From positions 1-6,019 of the forward strand of contig JBJTUF010000159.1 in the NCBI GenBank assembly GCA_046080565.1: a DNA stretch of 6,019 nt, given 5' to 3'. A program made the translations under genes and the position numbers. This document shows, one piece after another, positions 5,015 to 6,019 of the stretch (position 1 is its first letter; the number at the start of each line of letters is the position of its first letter). This stretch comes from Cuspidothrix sp046080565 (GTDB lineage Bacteria; Cyanobacteriota; Cyanobacteriia; Cyanobacteriales; Nostocaceae). Below the pieces are notes generated by a model. That model was not told where the DNA came from. It saw nothing but the letters and a program-made list of their open reading frames with translations, and searched no databases.

Positions 5015-5920
5015 ATGATCAACGTTAACCTGAAAAAATACAAATCATGGAAACAGATTCCTTTAGCAGTACAAATTGTCATTGCGATTATTTTGGCAGT
5101 CATGCTGGGGAGTTTACTGAGTGGTATATCAGCAACTAATCCTGATTTAATTAATCATCTTGCTATCCCGTGTAGCTTAATACTCAAGGCACTCCGGGCA
5201 TTAGCAACACCATTAATTATGTTAGCTGTATTGCACGCATTTATGACTGCGGAAATACCTGGTCAATCTGGCCGCCGTTTATCAGTGTTACTATTCACTA
5301 ATACGACTGTGGCGATTTTAATTGGTCTTTTTGTGGCCAATGTTTTAAAACCTGGTTCATGGGGGCGTTTAGCTGCACCATTAAGCAGTGAAGTATCAAG
5401 TAAAACTTTTGATCCTTGGGGATTACTTCAAGATATTGTGCCTGAGTCTATTCTCAAACCTTTGGTTGATAATAATGTAATTCAATTGATTTTTATTGCT
5501 TTGGCTTTTGGGATAGTTTTTCGAGGCTTAAAAACACAGCAGATATCGGAAGATAAAACAGATTATTTAGCAATTGAGAAAGTAATTACGATTTTATTTA
5601 CAGCAGTTATCCGTATTTTGCATTGGATTATTGCTTTAGTGCCGTTAGCAGTTTTTGGAATTGTTGCTAAAACTGTTGCCCTTCATGGGTTTGAACCATT
5701 TAAAGCTTTGGGTGCGTTTATTATATCTGTGCTGTTAGCTTTGTGTTTGCAAGCTGGTTATTATTTGCTGCGGGTGCAGTTGGGTTCTTGGGTAACACCA
5801 ACAAGTTTTTTGGCTGGGGGTTCTGAAGCTTTGTTAACAGCTTTTTCTACTGCTTCTTCCACTGCAACTACACCTATTACCAGTAAACCAAAAAGTTTTT
5901 CTCCGAAGAGCGATCGCTAA
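5015..5920 (+). CDS. Dicarboxylate/amino-acid:cation symporter (DAACS/SLC1 family), C-terminally truncated
   Basis: The product has 301 residues; family members (GltP/GltT, archaeal GltPh) have about 420. They import glutamate, aspartate or dicarboxylates with Na+ or H+. Hydrophobic segments at about 14-38, 47-75, 88-112, 154-172, 187-223 and 228-253 fit TM1-TM6. Residues about 262-288 (FLAGGSEALLTAFSTASSTATTPIT) match re-entrant hairpin 1, whose Ser-rich tip corresponds to the SSS motif. The next residues (SKPKSFSPKSDR) are not family-like and the frame ends at TAA 5918-5920. TM7 with its NMDGT-type motif, HP2 and TM8, which bind substrate and cation, are absent. The product is therefore very unlikely to transport. 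The start is ATG 5015; no clear ribosome site precedes it and no other start exists before the upstream stop. A GATAAT (4916-4921) could be a -10 box. The break looks like a frameshift or rearrangement near 5885-5900, so this is probably a pseudogene. Confidence 0.85.
   Translation: MINVNLKKYKSWKQIPLAVQIVIAIILAVMLGSLLSGISATNPDLINHLAIPCSLILKALRALATPLIMLAVLHAFMTAEIPGQSGRRLSVLLFTNTTVAILIGLFVANVLKPGSWGRLAAPLSSEVSSKTFDPWGLLQDIVPESILKPLVDNNVIQLIFIALAFGIVFRGLKTQQISEDKTDYLAIEKVITILFTAVIRILHWIIALVPLAVFGIVAKTVALHGFEPFKALGAFIISVLLALCLQAGYYLLRVQLGSWVTPTSFLAGGSEALLTAFSTASSTATTPITSKPKSFSPKSDR
5910..5917. repeat. HIP1 octamer (GCGATCGC)
   Basis: This is a perfect copy of the highly iterated palindrome of cyanobacterial genomes and the only one I found in the window. 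It overlaps the last codons of the truncated symporter frame and supports a cyanobacterial source. Confidence 0.8.
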
Positions 5921-6019
5921 GTATTGTGCAGTAGATAGTAACTTTAAATACAGAAATAGGCAACCGTATATATTGAAAATACTTATACACTACTAATTAA
6001 CAAAATAAAGATACTAACC
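5921..6019. other. Region after the symporter break, no intact gene
   Basis: No reading frame with a start is visible in the last 99 bases. The frame shifted +2 from the symporter stays open from about 5877 to about 5999 (QKVFLRRAIAKYCAVDSN...). The +1 frame holds SEERSLSIV just before a TAG. Either could be a decayed remnant of the missing symporter C-terminus, but neither shows the conserved NxDG motif. Confidence 0.3.

Noticed and set aside
4888..5103. Minus-strand frame of 71 residues
   Set aside because: It is antisense to the symporter start and upstream spacer, with no family features.
1..6019. CRISPR arrays, tRNA or rRNA genes, intact insertion sequences
   Set aside because: No regularly spaced direct repeats, no cloverleaf or rRNA-like segments, and no transposase-like reading frame were seen.

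Overview
The window looks like chromosome of a filamentous, heterocyst-type cyanobacterium (Nostoc/Anabaena relatives). The grounds are a HIP1 octamer (GCGATCGC, 5910-5917), short palindromic elements ending in AGGACTTACGCA of a kind I associate with Nostocales genomes, AT-rich spacers between moderately AT-rich genes, and protein types typical of these genomes. The genus is an inference; no marker gene is present.

Layout. 1-100: the tail of a + strand gene that starts outside the window. 280-402: a MITE-like element of about 123 bp. 492-1256 (+): a zinc D,D-peptidase of the M15A type with an N-terminal peptidoglycan-binding-like domain. 1290-1342: a palindromic hairpin, followed at 1367-1418 by a 52-bp relative of the first MITE. 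Both lie between converging genes. 1427-2560 (-): an SGNH/GDSL-family hydrolase with all its catalytic blocks. 2577-3318: AT-rich spacer without a convincing gene. 3544-3738 (+): a 64-residue protein that may be a ribbon-helix-helix DNA-binding protein. It is overlapped by a second small reading frame (3725-3983) that appears broken by a one-base frameshift. 3984-4240: a run of hairpins including one clear rho-independent terminator (4152-4182). 4357-4770 (-): a small protein with two membrane spans and a soluble C-terminal domain. 5015-5920 (+): a dicarboxylate/amino-acid:cation symporter that stops inside re-entrant hairpin 1 and so lacks its C-terminal third.

The genes do not form an operon or a recognisable pathway. 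The M15A peptidase and the SGNH hydrolase are both plausible envelope enzymes, but they converge and are transcribed separately. The region reads as ordinary accessory chromosome carrying short repeats and gene decay (frameshifted 3725-3983, truncated 5015-5920). I found no clear evidence of a new multi-gene system. The most useful leads are the two related MITE-like elements flanking the peptidase gene, the small overlapping gene pair with its frameshift, and the structured, terminator-ended stretch at about 3927-4182.
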